Counted from the stretch's first letter, positions 53,503 to 62,445 are shown. The stretch is DNA of 64,000 bases from Solimonas sp. SE-A11 (GCF_030345715.1 NZ_JAUASX010000008.1:1-64000), one strand, 5' to 3'. The notes: generated from the letters alone by a model not told the origin. Numbers and translations: made by a program.

Positions 53503-54443
53503 ACACCCTGGAATGGGTGCAGCGGGAGCTGCCTGGGCTCTCTGGCCGCCGCGCGCTGGTGACAGGCGCGGCGGCGGGCCTGGGCTACGAAACCGCATTG
53601 GGCCTGGCCGCGCGCGGCGCCGAGGTGATCCTCGCCGACCGCAACGTCGAGGGTGGCCAGGCCGCGCTGCGGCGCATCCGCGAGTCGGTGCCGGCTGCGA
53701 AGCTGGAATTCCGTGCGCTGGACCTGGCGGACCTGTCGGCGGTGCGCGGCTTTGCCGAGGCGCTGTCGGCAGATGGATGCGCGCTGGACATCCTGGTGAA
53801 CAACGCCGGCATCCTGCCGCCGCTGGCGCGGCGCATCACCGCGGACGGCTTCGAGCTGAAGTTCGGCATCAATGTGCTGGGCCACTTCGCGCTCGGGGCG
53901 CAGCTGCTGCAGAGCCTGCGCCGCAGCACAGCGCCGCGCGTGGTCTGGGTCAGCAGCCTGGTGCATCGCCAGGGCAAGCTGTACTTCGACGACCTGCAGC
54001 TGGAGCGGCGCTACGAGCCGGAGCGCGCCTACAACCAGGCCAAGCTGGCCTGCCTGGTGCTGGCCATGGAACTGCAGGCGCGTGCCGACGCGGCGGGCTG
54101 GGCGCTGCAGGCAGTGGCGGCGCACCCCGGTATCTCGCGCACCGGCATCGGCGACAGCCGCCAGGGCCAGCAGGCGCAGCGCTTCACCGACCACCTGGCC
54201 GCCATTGCCTTTCGCATCGCTATGGGCTGGCTCGGCCAGGCACCAGGGCAAGGGGCCTTGCCGATCCTCAAGGCCGCCGCTGCGGCAGACGTGAAAGGCG
54301 GCGAGTTCTACGGCCCGGACGGCTTCGGCGAGTTCCGTGGCCTGCCCCGGCGGGTCCGGCTATCGAAGCCGGCCCTGGACCCGGCCGTCCGCCGCCGTCT
54401 CTGGGAGGCCTGCGAGGGCCTGACAGGGGAGAGGTACGTTTAG
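53499..54443 (+). CDS. short-chain dehydrogenase (retinol dehydrogenase-like SDR)
   Basis: The 314-residue SDR has LVTGAAAGLGYETALGLAARG near residue 20 for nucleotide binding, LVNNAGILPP, and YNQAKLACLVLAMEL holding the catalytic YxxxK, with VWVSSLVH supplying the serine. The longer C-terminal segment (GEFYGPDGFGEFRGLPRRV) is typical of retinol-dehydrogenase-like and WW-domain oxidoreductase-like SDRs, which act on hydrophobic alcohols. It overlaps the OYE gene by 4 bases (ATGA), so the two are co-translated. Confidence 0.82.
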   Translation: MNTLEWVQRELPGLSGRRALVTGAAAGLGYETALGLAARGAEVILADRNVEGGQAALRRIRESVPAAKLEFRALDLADLSAVRGFAEALSADGCALDILVNNAGILPPLARRITADGFELKFGINVLGHFALGAQLLQSLRRSTAPRVVWVSSLVHRQGKLYFDDLQLERRYEPERAYNQAKLACLVLAMELQARADAAGWALQAVAAHPGISRTGIGDSRQGQQAQRFTDHLAAIAFRIAMGWLGQAPGQGALPILKAAAAADVKGGEFYGPDGFGEFRGLPRRVRLSKPALDPAVRRRLWEACEGLTGERYV

Positions 54444-54528
54444 ACCCCGGGGGTGGGGAAATCCGGCGGCCGGGCGGTGTAGCCTGCCGCTGTCCGTAGC
54501 ACTGGGCGGATACCGGGGGAGGTAATCC

Positions 54529-55395
54529 ATGTCGAGCATGGTCGACGATAGCGCCCTGTTTTCGTTAAACCTGTCGGCAGAGCTGGCCACCTTGGCGGCC
54601 GACCCGGAACTCATCGCCCTGCAGCGCCGTCTGCAGGACGCGCTGCTGCAGGATCAGCTGAGCCTGGTCTTCCAACCGATCTTCGACATCCGGGGCCTGC
54701 GCCTGCACTCGGCGGAGGCCCTGCTGCGCTGGCGTCATCCCGAACTGGGCCAGGTCAGCCCGGCGCGTTTCATCCCGCTGGCCGAGCGCAGCGACCTGAT
54801 CCTGGACCTGGGCCGGCATGTGCTCTCGCAGGCGGTGGCGCAGATCGCGCGTTGGCAGGCCCAGGGGCTGGAGCCGGTGCCGGTGGCCATCAACATTTCC
54901 GGTGCCGAGCTCAAGCAGCCGGGCTTCGCCGCACAGATCGCCGAGGCGTTGCAGCGGCACGGTGTCCCGGGCCGGCTGCTGCGCGTGGAAGTCACCGAGC
55001 ATGGCCTGATCTCCGACTTCACCCGCGCCACCGAAAACCTGCGCGCCGCCGGCGAGCTGGGCCTGGGTGTGGCACTGGACGATTTCGGCACCGGCTATTC
55101 GTCCTTCCGCTACCTGCGGCACCTGCCGATGCATGCGCTGAAGATCGACCGCGAGTTCGTCGCCGGCGTCGACCGCGACGCGCGCGACCAGCGCGTGGTG
55201 CGCGCCATGGTCGCCATGGCGCACTCGCTGCGCCTCAGGGTGGTCGCCGAGGGTGTGGAGACCGAGTCCGAACTGAACACGCTGCGGCGCCTGCACTGCG
55301 ACTACGTGCAGGGCTTCTTCACCGGTCGGCCGATGCCGGCGGCGGAATTCGCCGAGCTGCTGGCTGCGCAGGGCAGCGCTACAGTGCCCACTTGA
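54529..55395 (+). CDS. EAL-domain cyclic-di-GMP phosphodiesterase
   Basis: The 288-residue protein is almost only an EAL domain, with a short N-terminal helix and no receiver or membrane segment. All catalytic residues are visible: SAEALLRW, INISG, EVTEHG, ALDDFGTGYSSF, LKIDREF, VVAEGVETE and YVQGFFTGRP. It should therefore hydrolyse c-di-GMP in the cytoplasm. A GGGGAGG site precedes the ATG. Its 3' end overlaps the opposing phospholipase D gene by 17 bases. Confidence 0.9.
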   Translation: MSSMVDDSALFSLNLSAELATLAADPELIALQRRLQDALLQDQLSLVFQPIFDIRGLRLHSAEALLRWRHPELGQVSPARFIPLAERSDLILDLGRHVLSQAVAQIARWQAQGLEPVPVAINISGAELKQPGFAAQIAEALQRHGVPGRLLRVEVTEHGLISDFTRATENLRAAGELGLGVALDDFGTGYSSFRYLRHLPMHALKIDREFVAGVDRDARDQRVVRAMVAMAHSLRLRVVAEGVETESELNTLRRLHCDYVQGFFTGRPMPAAEFAELLAAQGSATVPT

Positions 55396-56863
55396 TCGCC
55401 GCCGCGCCGCGCTCCTTCACGCGCTGCGTCCAGGGCCGCTGCTTCCACTCATTCGGGTCGATGTTCTTCGCTGACTTCAGGTCCTGCTCGAACATGCCCT
55501 CCATCTGCCGGCCGAACTCGCGGCCGATGATGATGGCGTTGGCCTCGTCGTTGAGGATGAAGCTGCGGGTGTCGAGATTGGCGGAGCCCACGGTGGACCA
55601 GACTCCGTCGATCACCGCGGTCTTGGCGTGCAGCACCGTGTCCTGATACTCGTAGAGCCGGATGCCGGCATCCAGTAGGCGCTGGTAATGGGAGCGCGCC
55701 GCGTGCATGAGCAGCGTCACGTCGCTCTCGCCCGGCATCAGCAGGCGCACGTCCACGCCGCGCCGCGCGGCATCCTCCAGCGCCGCGACGAAGGCCTCGT
55801 TGGGCGCGAAGTAGGCCTGCGTGATCCACACGCGGTGACGCGCCTTGCCGATCGCAGTGAGATAGCTGGCATAGATGCGGGCCTCGTCCTGCTGCTTGCC
55901 GCTCAGCGCCTTCCAGGCACTGTCCGCGGGTGCCAGCAGGTTGTCGAGCAGGTCCTCGCCCTGGTCCACCACCACGCGCACGTACTGGTCGCCGCGCCGT
56001 TCGATGCCCGGGAACAGGGTTAGCGGCGGGTCCTGCTGCTGGTCCCCCAGTTCGCCCCACCAGTACAGGAACAGGTGCTGGAACTCCGCCACCGCCGGCC
56101 CCTCGATGCCTACCTGCGTGTCGCGCCAGCCGCGCGCGGAGCGGCTGCCCGAACGGTCACTCGACCGGCTACCGGAACTACCGCTGAGCCGCGAGCCGCT
56201 TCCCGAGGAAGAGCCGGAGTAGTCGTCGGTGATGTTGATGCCGCCGGTGAAGGCTACACGCCCGTCCACCACCAGGATCTTGCGATGGTTGCGGCGCGTC
56301 ATGCGCCATAGCCGCGGATCCTTCCATGGACTGACGCTGTGGAATTCGCGGATCTCCACGCCGGCCTCCTGCAGGCGGCGACGATAGTCCTCGCCAGCGC
56401 CCATGCCGCCGAGGCCGTCCACGATCAGGCGCACCTTCACGCCGGCGCGTGCCTTGCGCGTCAGCAGCTCCGCGTAGCGCTGGCCCAGCTCATCGTCGGT
56501 GAGCAGGTAAACGTCGAGATGGACGTGGTGCCGCGCACGGGCGATGACCTCGAGCTGGGCGCGGTGCGTTTCCGGGCCGTCCTTGAGCAGGCGCACGCGG
56601 TTGCCGCCGATCAGGGGGCGCCGCGCCACTACGGACTCGATGCGGCTGACCTCCTCGATGAAGGCATAGTCGCCGTCGCCCACCGCCGCGCGCAGCTGGC
56701 GTGGGAGGATCGCAGGGCGTTCGGAGGCACCGGCGGCGGGGCCGGCCTGCAGTGCGCGGGCCTCGATCTCCTTCGGCCCCGGCAGGGCACAGGCGGACAG
56801 CATCAAGGCGCCGACGATCGCGGCTGAGCAGCGTCCTGCTGCAAACGACTTCGCCGGGTCCAT
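55379..56863 (-). CDS. phospholipase D-family (cardiolipin synthase-like) lipoprotein
   Basis: The 494-residue protein has a lipoprotein signal with lipobox LSAC and two HKD motifs: NHRKILVVDGRVAFTGG (about residue 210) and HAKTAVIDGVWSTVGSANLD (about residue 405). Both are complete, so phosphodiesterase or phosphatidyltransferase activity is likely. Between DDYS and GWRDTQV there is an insertion of about 28 residues made almost only of serine, glycine, arginine and aspartate. The ATG at 56863 starts at the signal peptide; the much longer open frame upstream is antisense to the carboxylase gene and was rejected. It is divergent from that gene. Confidence 0.88.
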   Translation of the reverse strand: MDPAKSFAAGRCSAAIVGALMLSACALPGPKEIEARALQAGPAAGASERPAILPRQLRAAVGDGDYAFIEEVSRIESVVARRPLIGGNRVRLLKDGPETHRAQLEVIARARHHVHLDVYLLTDDELGQRYAELLTRKARAGVKVRLIVDGLGGMGAGEDYRRRLQEAGVEIREFHSVSPWKDPRLWRMTRRNHRKILVVDGRVAFTGGINITDDYSGSSSGSGSRLSGSSGSRSSDRSGSRSARGWRDTQVGIEGPAVAEFQHLFLYWWGELGDQQQDPPLTLFPGIERRGDQYVRVVVDQGEDLLDNLLAPADSAWKALSGKQQDEARIYASYLTAIGKARHRVWITQAYFAPNEAFVAALEDAARRGVDVRLLMPGESDVTLLMHAARSHYQRLLDAGIRLYEYQDTVLHAKTAVIDGVWSTVGSANLDTRSFILNDEANAIIIGREFGRQMEGMFEQDLKSAKNIDPNEWKQRPWTQRVKERGAAAIKWAL

Positions 56864-56980
56864 GGCGTCCTCCTTCCCGCGGCGCCGGTAGGCCCGCTGC
56901 TCCAATGACCCCGCCGGCCGGTTCCGGTTCCCCGTCGGCCGTCCGGCCGGGTAGGCTGGGGACCTTCCTAGGGGACCCCA

Positions 56981-58522
56981 ATGACTGAATCCAGCGATCC
57001 GTACCGCCTGCAGGACCTGGCGGAGCGCCAGAGCCGTGCCCTGGCCATGGGCGGCGAGGACAAGCTTGCCCGCCAGCGCGCCAAGGGCCGCGGCAACGCG
57101 CGTGAGCGCGTCGAGCACCTGCTCGACCCCGGCAGCTTCGATGAGCAGGGCCTTCTGGCCACCAGCGACCTGCCCGAGGCCGCCGACAAGACGCCGGCTG
57201 ACGGCAAGGTCTGCGGCTGGGGGCGCATCGACGGGCGCGAGGTCCATGTCAGTGCCGACGACGTCACCGTGCTGGCCGGCGCTGGCGGGCGCGTGGGGGT
57301 CGGCAAGGCCTACCGTGGCATGCAGCTGGCGGCGGAGCGCGGCCTGCCCTGCGTGGTGCTCGGGGATGCTGGCGGCGCGCGCGTGCCCGATATCATGGGC
57401 TCCGCGGGCATGATGAGCATGGTCTATCCCACGCAGGGCGAGCCGCGCGACCGCCGCGTGCCGCTGATCACCGCGATCCTCGGCGAATGCTTCGGCGGCA
57501 GCGCCTGGACCGCCTCGGTGTCCGACATCGTGCTGCAGGTGAAGGGCACGGCAATGTGCGTCGGCGGTCCGTCGATCCTGGAGATTGCCACCGGCGAGAA
57601 AGCCACCACCGAGCAGCTCGGCGGCTGGGAGCTGCATGCGCGCACCACCGGGCAGGTGGACCTGTTCGCGCAGGACGAGGAGGAATGCCTGGCGCTGGTC
57701 CGCCGCGCGCTGTCCTACTTCCCGGACCGTGCCGGCCTGCCGCCGCCCGCCGCGCCGGCCCCGGACGTGGAAACGCGCCTGGATGGAATGATGGACCTGG
57801 TGCCGGCCGATCCGCGCCAGGTCTACGACATGCGCCGCGTGCTGGAGGCCGTCTGCGATCCCGGCAGCGTGCTGGAGCTCAAGCCGCTGTTCGACCCCAG
57901 CCTGATCACCGCGCTGGCGCGCATCGGTGGGCAGGTGGTCGGCATCCTCGCCAGCAATCCCAAGTTCACCGCGGGTGCCATGGGGCCCGGCGCCTGCCAG
58001 AAGGCCGTGTCCTTCCTCTGCCTCTGCGACTCCTTCCACATCCCGCTGCTGTTCCTGCACGATACGCCGGGGTTCTTCGTCGGCCGCCGCGCCGAGGAAG
58101 GCGGCATGCCGCTGCGCATCATGAACTGGATCGCCGCGCTGCAGCAGTGCAGCGTGCCGCGCATCAGCCTGATCCTGCGCAAGTCCTACGGCATGGCCCA
58201 CTGCAACATGTCCGGCGGCAACATGGGCAGCGACTGCCTGCTGGCCTGGCCCACCGCGGACGTCTCGTTCATGGCACCGGCCGTGGCGGTCAACGTGGTC
58301 TACGGCCGCAAGCTGCTGGAGATGCCGGACCCGCACGCGGCGCGCAGCACCTTCATGGAAGAGATCGGCCGCGCCAACGCGCCCTGGGACGCCGCGGCGC
58401 GCGGCTACATCGACCGCGTGATCGATCCGCGCGATACGCGCATCGAATTGCTGCGCGCGCTGTCACGGGTCAAGGGTGCAAGGAGCCAGCGTCGCCTGGC
58501 CAACTGGCCGAGGATGGCCTGA
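56981..58522 (+). CDS. acyl-CoA carboxylase beta (carboxyltransferase) subunit
   Basis: The 513-residue protein has the two crotonase-like halves of biotin-dependent carboxyltransferases. The first half contains RGNARERVEHLLDPGSFDE and CVVLGDAGGARVPDIMGSAGMM. The second has IGGQVVGILASNPKFTAGAMG, LHDTPGFFVGRRAE, and MAHCNMSGGNMGSDCLLAWPTADVSFM (in parts) for acyl-CoA and biotin binding. Substrates such as propionyl-, acetyl- or methylcrotonyl-CoA are possible. No biotin carboxylase or biotin carrier gene is in the window, so its partner must be encoded elsewhere. Confidence 0.88.
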   Translation: MTESSDPYRLQDLAERQSRALAMGGEDKLARQRAKGRGNARERVEHLLDPGSFDEQGLLATSDLPEAADKTPADGKVCGWGRIDGREVHVSADDVTVLAGAGGRVGVGKAYRGMQLAAERGLPCVVLGDAGGARVPDIMGSAGMMSMVYPTQGEPRDRRVPLITAILGECFGGSAWTASVSDIVLQVKGTAMCVGGPSILEIATGEKATTEQLGGWELHARTTGQVDLFAQDEEECLALVRRALSYFPDRAGLPPPAAPAPDVETRLDGMMDLVPADPRQVYDMRRVLEAVCDPGSVLELKPLFDPSLITALARIGGQVVGILASNPKFTAGAMGPGACQKAVSFLCLCDSFHIPLLFLHDTPGFFVGRRAEEGGMPLRIMNWIAALQQCSVPRISLILRKSYGMAHCNMSGGNMGSDCLLAWPTADVSFMAPAVAVNVVYGRKLLEMPDPHAARSTFMEEIGRANAPWDAAARGYIDRVIDPRDTRIELLRALSRVKGARSQRRLANWPRMA

Positions 58523-58525
58523 GAC

Positions 58526-58998
58526 TCATGCCGTTGCGTGCTGCGGCAACAGGGCATTGAGCCTGTCGCAGGCCTGCTCGCAATCCTGCCGTGCCGCCGA
58601 CTCCGCGATGTGAAGCACATCGCCCTCGTGGCTGCGTACACAAGCGAGGAAGTAGGGATCGCCCTCGCTGTCGCGGATCTCGACCACCTCGGCCGGTATC
58701 AGCCTGTCCACCGCCACGGTCTTGCGCCGGGCATGGAAGGGAAAGCGCCAGCGCAGTTCCACCTGGCCGTCGGTGCGGATGCTGAGCCGGTAGCAAGGCT
58801 TGTCGGCGATGAAGGACAGCAGCCCCAGGCCGAACATCCAGAAGAAGGCGCCGATCGCCAGTGCTTCATGCGCGGAGTGGCCGTCCAGCGGGCGTCGCGC
58901 ACCGACACCCAGGTCATGGCGGCCAGGAAACCCAGCCAGAATGCGGCAAAGCCCCAGAGGAACACGGCCCTGCGATTCTGGGGGAGGATCACCTGCAT
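58526..58998 (-). pseudogene. two-helix membrane protein gene split by a frameshift
   Basis: Two leftward frames join to give one sensible protein. From ATG 58998 the first frame reads MQVILPQNRRAVFLWGF followed by a membrane helix (AAFWLGFLAAMTWVSV), to RDARWT. From about 58888 a second frame continues HEALAIGAFFWMFGLGLLSF, a second helix, then a soluble domain ending LNALLPQHATA. One missing base in the GGCC run near 58884-58890 would restore a 157-residue protein. Either a real disabling frameshift or a sequence error explains it. The domain after the helices resembles no family I know. It lies convergent to the carboxylase gene, 3 bases from its stop. Confidence 0.65.
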
Positions 58999-59096
58999 GC
59001 CGCCCCAGCATAGCCGTCCCGGCGGCAACCTGCGTGACGGGCACCGGCACTGGCAGAATGGCGGCCTGCAACCCATCCCCAGCTGGAGAATCCCGA

Positions 59097-59525
59097 GTGG
59101 ACCCGACTTTCGCCGAGCGCATCCGCGCGATGAACGCCATGTACAAGCTGGCCGCGCACGACGCCCCGGTCATCCCCAGCGACGTCGCGGACCGGCTGCG
59201 CAAGTTCAAGGCCACGCTCAGCGACGAGGTCGATGAGATCGACGAGATCGTGGCGGCTGCCGAGCGCGGCGACGACAAGCTGGACCTGGCGGTGGCCATC
59301 GCCGACCTGCTGGGCGACGTGATCGTCTACTGCCGCTCCGAGGCGCTGAAGTACGGCATCCCGCTGGAGGCCGTGCTCGGCGTCATCATGGACAGCAACG
59401 AGAGCAAGCTGGGTGCCGACGGCAAGCCGATCTACGACGCCAACGGCAAGTTCCTCAAGGGCCCCAACTACTGGAAGCCCGAGCCGAAGATCCGCGAGCT
59501 GCTGGCAGGGCAGCAGGGCTCCTGA
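59097..59525 (+). CDS. MazG/PRA-PH-like all-alpha NTP pyrophosphohydrolase
   Basis: The 142-residue protein has KATLSDEVDEIDEIVAAAERGDDKLDLAVAIADLLGDVIVYC (in parts), which carries the ExxE and later ExxxD-like acidic metal sites of all-alpha nucleotide pyrophosphohydrolases. The tail with IMDSNESKLGADGKPIYDANGKFLKGPNYWKPEP is typical of the phosphoribosyl-ATP pyrophosphohydrolase-like group. A GTG at 59097 has a GGAG site; ATG 59130 is an alternative. The role may be clearance of non-canonical nucleotides. Confidence 0.75.
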   Translation: MDPTFAERIRAMNAMYKLAAHDAPVIPSDVADRLRKFKATLSDEVDEIDEIVAAAERGDDKLDLAVAIADLLGDVIVYCRSEALKYGIPLEAVLGVIMDSNESKLGADGKPIYDANGKFLKGPNYWKPEPKIRELLAGQQGS

Positions 59526-59550
59526 GGAGCCTTGCCGTATCCAGGAGGGC

Positions 59551-60063
59551 TTAGCCCTCCTGGATATTCAGCCCGCCGATGAAGTCCATCTTGCCGACCT
59601 CCACGCCGTTGTGGCGCAGAATGGCGTAGGCCATGGTGACGTGGAAGTAGAAGTTGGGAATCGACAGGCCATTGAGGTAGTCGTCACCGCGGAACCAGCC
59701 CTTCGGCAGCCAGGGCGGTGCCACCTTGCGGTCTTCCGAGCCGGCCAGGTCCTTTTCCTCCACCGTGGCGAGGAAGGTCTTGCAGGACTGGATGCGCGTG
59801 CGCAGCTCCGCCAGGGTCTTTTCCGTGTCCGGATGCGGCGGCGCTTTCTTGCCGCTGAGATAGGCGGCGGCGAACTTGGCCTGGTCGCAGGCGGCCTGCA
59901 CCTGCTGTGCCAGCGAGAAGGCGTCCGGGGCCAGGCGCGCGCCGGCCAGCAGATCCGCGTCGAACTTCTTCGCCTTGGCGTAATCCTCGGCCTTGTCCAG
60001 CCACTTGCCGAGGTTGTCCAGCATCTTGTCGTACTGGCGGATCGTTTCGTGATGCGTTGTCAT
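59551..60063 (-). CDS. DUF1993-family protein
   Basis: The 170-residue protein matches the DUF1993 pattern: a helical bundle with TIRQYDKMLDNLGKWLDKAEDYA, LAPDAFSLAQQVQAACDQAKFAAAYLSG (in parts) and NFYFHVTMAYAILRHNGVEVGKMDFIGG. The fold is DinB-like, and a conserved histidine in the last helix is typical. Biochemical role is unknown. The start is at the ATG at 60063; upstream codons were rejected. It lies 73 bases from the divergent cyclase start. Confidence 0.85.
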   Translation of the reverse strand: MTTHHETIRQYDKMLDNLGKWLDKAEDYAKAKKFDADLLAGARLAPDAFSLAQQVQAACDQAKFAAAYLSGKKAPPHPDTEKTLAELRTRIQSCKTFLATVEEKDLAGSEDRKVAPPWLPKGWFRGDDYLNGLSIPNFYFHVTMAYAILRHNGVEVGKMDFIGGLNIQEG

Positions 60064-60136
60064 TTTTTGTGTTCCTCTCCTGGGGAGCAGCAGCATAACC
60101 GGGGATTGTTGCCGGTGGTCGTCCTAGAATGGCCCC

Positions 60137-61312
60137 ATGATTCCCCGCGAACTGCTCCTGCCGCTGAGTCGCCTGTTTGCCGCCTGGTGCGGCCTGCGCG
60201 GCCTGCAGCAACTGGCGCGCCTGCCCGCCGAGCCGGCGCCGTCCGTGTTGCCCGGCGCCGCACTGTGGCTGCTGGCGGCGCTGCTGGCCTGGCGGCTGGC
60301 GCCGCGCTTCCTGCCCATGCCGGCGCCGCGCCGCAGTGGCGGCGAGCAGGAGCGCCGCCTGGGCCAGCTGCTGTTCCTGGCGGTGGCCCTGCTGCTGCTG
60401 GCCGACGCCCTGGCCTCCGGGCTGGGCCTGGCCCTGCGCGCCGGGCTGGCACCCTTGCCGCCGGCCACCTGGCTCCCGCCGGCCCTGGTGTGCCTGCTGC
60501 AGGCGGCGGGCGGCGTCGCGCTGCTGTTGCTGTCCCGCCCCCTGCTGGACCGCGTGGTGCCAGAGCCGCCGCCGGCCCCTGCCCTGGACACGCGCCTGCC
60601 GCGGGCCCTGGGCGAGCTGGTCGGTAGCGTGGGCATGGCGGGGCTCAACAAGCTGACCGAACTGGCCCTGACGCTGAGGGACGAGGCCGAGGGCCACGCC
60701 ATCCGTGCGGTGAAGTCGTCGATGGACGTGGTGATCGCGGCGGTGCAGGGCAGGCGCCCGGACTTCTCCGGTGCGATCTCCGCCGACGGGACCGTCACCA
60801 TCGTCTTCAGCGACATGGAGGGCTTCAGCGCCATGACCGAGCGCCTCGGCGACCAGGCCGCGCACGAGGTCATCAAGCTGCACAACCAGGTGGTGCGCAA
60901 GGAGCTGCAGCGCGAGAACGGCAAGGAGGTGGAGCTGCAGGGCGACGGCTTCCTGCTGGCCTTCGCCGATCCCGCGGCGGCGCTGCGCTGCGCCAGCGCC
61001 ATCCAGCGCGCCTTTGCGCGCCACAATGCCAAGGCGCAAGGCGAGCCGATTCGCGTGCGCATCGGCCTGCACACCGGCACGCCGATCCAGGAGGGTGACC
61101 GCTTCTTCGGCATCACCGTGATCCTGGCGGCGCGCATCGCCGCCCAGGCGGCCGGCGGCGAGGTGCTGAGCTCGGCGGCGCTGCACGAGCGCTGCGCCGG
61201 CGATCCGGACTTCCACTTTGGCGAGCCGTGCGAGGCGGAACTGAAGGGCCTGGCCGGGCGCCATCGCATGTATCCCTTGCTGTGGCGGACCGACTCCGCA
61301 AGAAGCGGATAG
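60137..61312 (+). CDS. membrane-bound class III nucleotidyl cyclase, atypical active site
   Basis: The 391-residue protein has about four membrane helices in the first 150 residues (for example LLWLLAALLAWRLA-like and LLFLAVALLLLADALASGLGLAL segments), a short linker, and a C-terminal CHD domain. The metal aspartates are in IVFSDMEGFSAMTE and LQGDGFLLAF. At the base-selecting lysine position it has glutamate (ELQGD), and at the transition-state asparagine position isoleucine (TVILAARIAAQ), while the arginine is kept. Activity and nucleotide preference are therefore uncertain. It may lie in one transcript with ada, which starts 62 bases later. Confidence 0.8.
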   Translation: MIPRELLLPLSRLFAAWCGLRGLQQLARLPAEPAPSVLPGAALWLLAALLAWRLAPRFLPMPAPRRSGGEQERRLGQLLFLAVALLLLADALASGLGLALRAGLAPLPPATWLPPALVCLLQAAGGVALLLLSRPLLDRVVPEPPPAPALDTRLPRALGELVGSVGMAGLNKLTELALTLRDEAEGHAIRAVKSSMDVVIAAVQGRRPDFSGAISADGTVTIVFSDMEGFSAMTERLGDQAAHEVIKLHNQVVRKELQRENGKEVELQGDGFLLAFADPAAALRCASAIQRAFARHNAKAQGEPIRVRIGLHTGTPIQEGDRFFGITVILAARIAAQAAGGEVLSSAALHERCAGDPDFHFGEPCEAELKGLAGRHRMYPLLWRTDSARSG

Positions 61313-61374
61313 GACGGCCGGGCACGAGCGTCGACACTGGCGCCGTACCCACCGAACAGCCCCAGGACACGGAC

Positions 61375-62445
61375 ATGGACGAAGAACTCAGCTGGCAGGC
61401 CGTACAGGAGCGCGATGCCTCGCGCGACGGCGATTTCTACTACGGCGTGCTGACCACCGGCGTGTACTGCCGACCGTCCTGCCCCTCGCGCCAGCCGCTG
61501 CGCAAGAACGTGCGCTTCTATGCCACGCCTGCCGCGGCGGAGGCCGATGGCCTGCGTGCCTGCAAGCGCTGCCGGCCCCTGGAGCAGCGTGCGGACCGCC
61601 GCACGGTCGCCCGCATCGAGCAGCTGTGCCGCTACATCGAGGCCCATGCGCAGGACACGCTCCCGCTGGAGACCCTGGCGCAGCAGGCACACTTGAGCCC
61701 CTTCCACCTGCAGCGGCAGTTCAAGACCGTGACCGGCGTCAGCCCCAAGCAGTACGTGGATGCCTGCCGCCTGCGCGCCCTGCGCCAGGGCCTGCGCGGC
61801 GGCAGCAGCGTGACGCGTGCGATCCACGACGCCGGCTTCGGCTCCGCCAGCCGCGTCTACGAGCGGGCCGCCACGCGACTGGGCATGACACCCAAGCAGT
61901 ACCGCGCCGGCGGTGCCGGCGTAGCCATATCCTGGGCCGTGTCGCGCACGCCGCTGGGCCTGCTGATGATGGGGGCCAGCGATCGTGGCCTCTGCTTCGT
62001 GCAGTTCGGCGACAGCGAGGCGGCGCTGCAGCAGCAGTTGCGCAGCGAATATCCCGAAGCCGTGCTGGAGCCGATGGGCGATGCGCAGCGCGCTCCATTC
62101 CAGGACTGGATGCGCGCGCTGGCGGCGCATGTCGAAGGCCAGCCGCCGGCGCGGCAACTGCCGCTGGACCTGCGCGGCACCGCGTTCCAGATGAAGGTCT
62201 GGGCCTACCTGCAGCAGATCCCCAACGGCGAGCTGCGCAGCTACACCGAAGTCGCCGAGGCCATCGGCTCGCCGCGCGCGGTGCGCGCCGTGGCCTCGGC
62301 CTGCGCCGCCAACCGAGTGGCGCTGCTGGTGCCCTGCCACCGCGTGATCCGCGGCGACGGCAGCCTGGGCGGCTACAAGTGGGGCCTGGAGCGCAAGCGC
62401 ACGCTGATCGACTGCGAGCGCGCGGTGACAAAGGAGATTCCTTGA
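61375..62445 (+). CDS. ada: bifunctional DNA alkylation-repair regulator and methyltransferase Ada
   Basis: Ada repairs methylphosphotriesters and O6-methylguanine and activates its own regulon. The 356-residue protein has the N-terminal zinc domain (GVYCRPSCPSR and ACKRCRP), an AraC-type helix-turn-helix (LETLAQQAHLSPFHLQRQFK) and the C-terminal methyltransferase domain with the acceptor cysteine in VALLVPCHRVIRGDGSLGGY. The ATG at 61375 gives the proper start; an upstream frame was rejected. It overlaps alkA by 4 bases, forming the expected alkylation-repair pair. Confidence 0.95.
   Translation: MDEELSWQAVQERDASRDGDFYYGVLTTGVYCRPSCPSRQPLRKNVRFYATPAAAEADGLRACKRCRPLEQRADRRTVARIEQLCRYIEAHAQDTLPLETLAQQAHLSPFHLQRQFKTVTGVSPKQYVDACRLRALRQGLRGGSSVTRAIHDAGFGSASRVYERAATRLGMTPKQYRAGGAGVAISWAVSRTPLGLLMMGASDRGLCFVQFGDSEAALQQQLRSEYPEAVLEPMGDAQRAPFQDWMRALAAHVEGQPPARQLPLDLRGTAFQMKVWAYLQQIPNGELRSYTEVAEAIGSPRAVRAVASACAANRVALLVPCHRVIRGDGSLGGYKWGLERKRTLIDCERAVTKEIP

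Noticed and set aside
56864-58336. Nearly 500-codon leftward open extension of the phospholipase D gene
   Set aside because: It is antisense to the carboxyltransferase gene and has shadow-like composition (His/Arg/Ala/Gln-rich). The lipoprotein signal peptide starts at 56863.
58999-59299. N-terminal extension of the frameshifted membrane protein in its second frame
   Set aside because: That stretch is antisense to the MazG-like gene and upstream region and is serine-rich without structure. The first frame supplies a proper start and helix.
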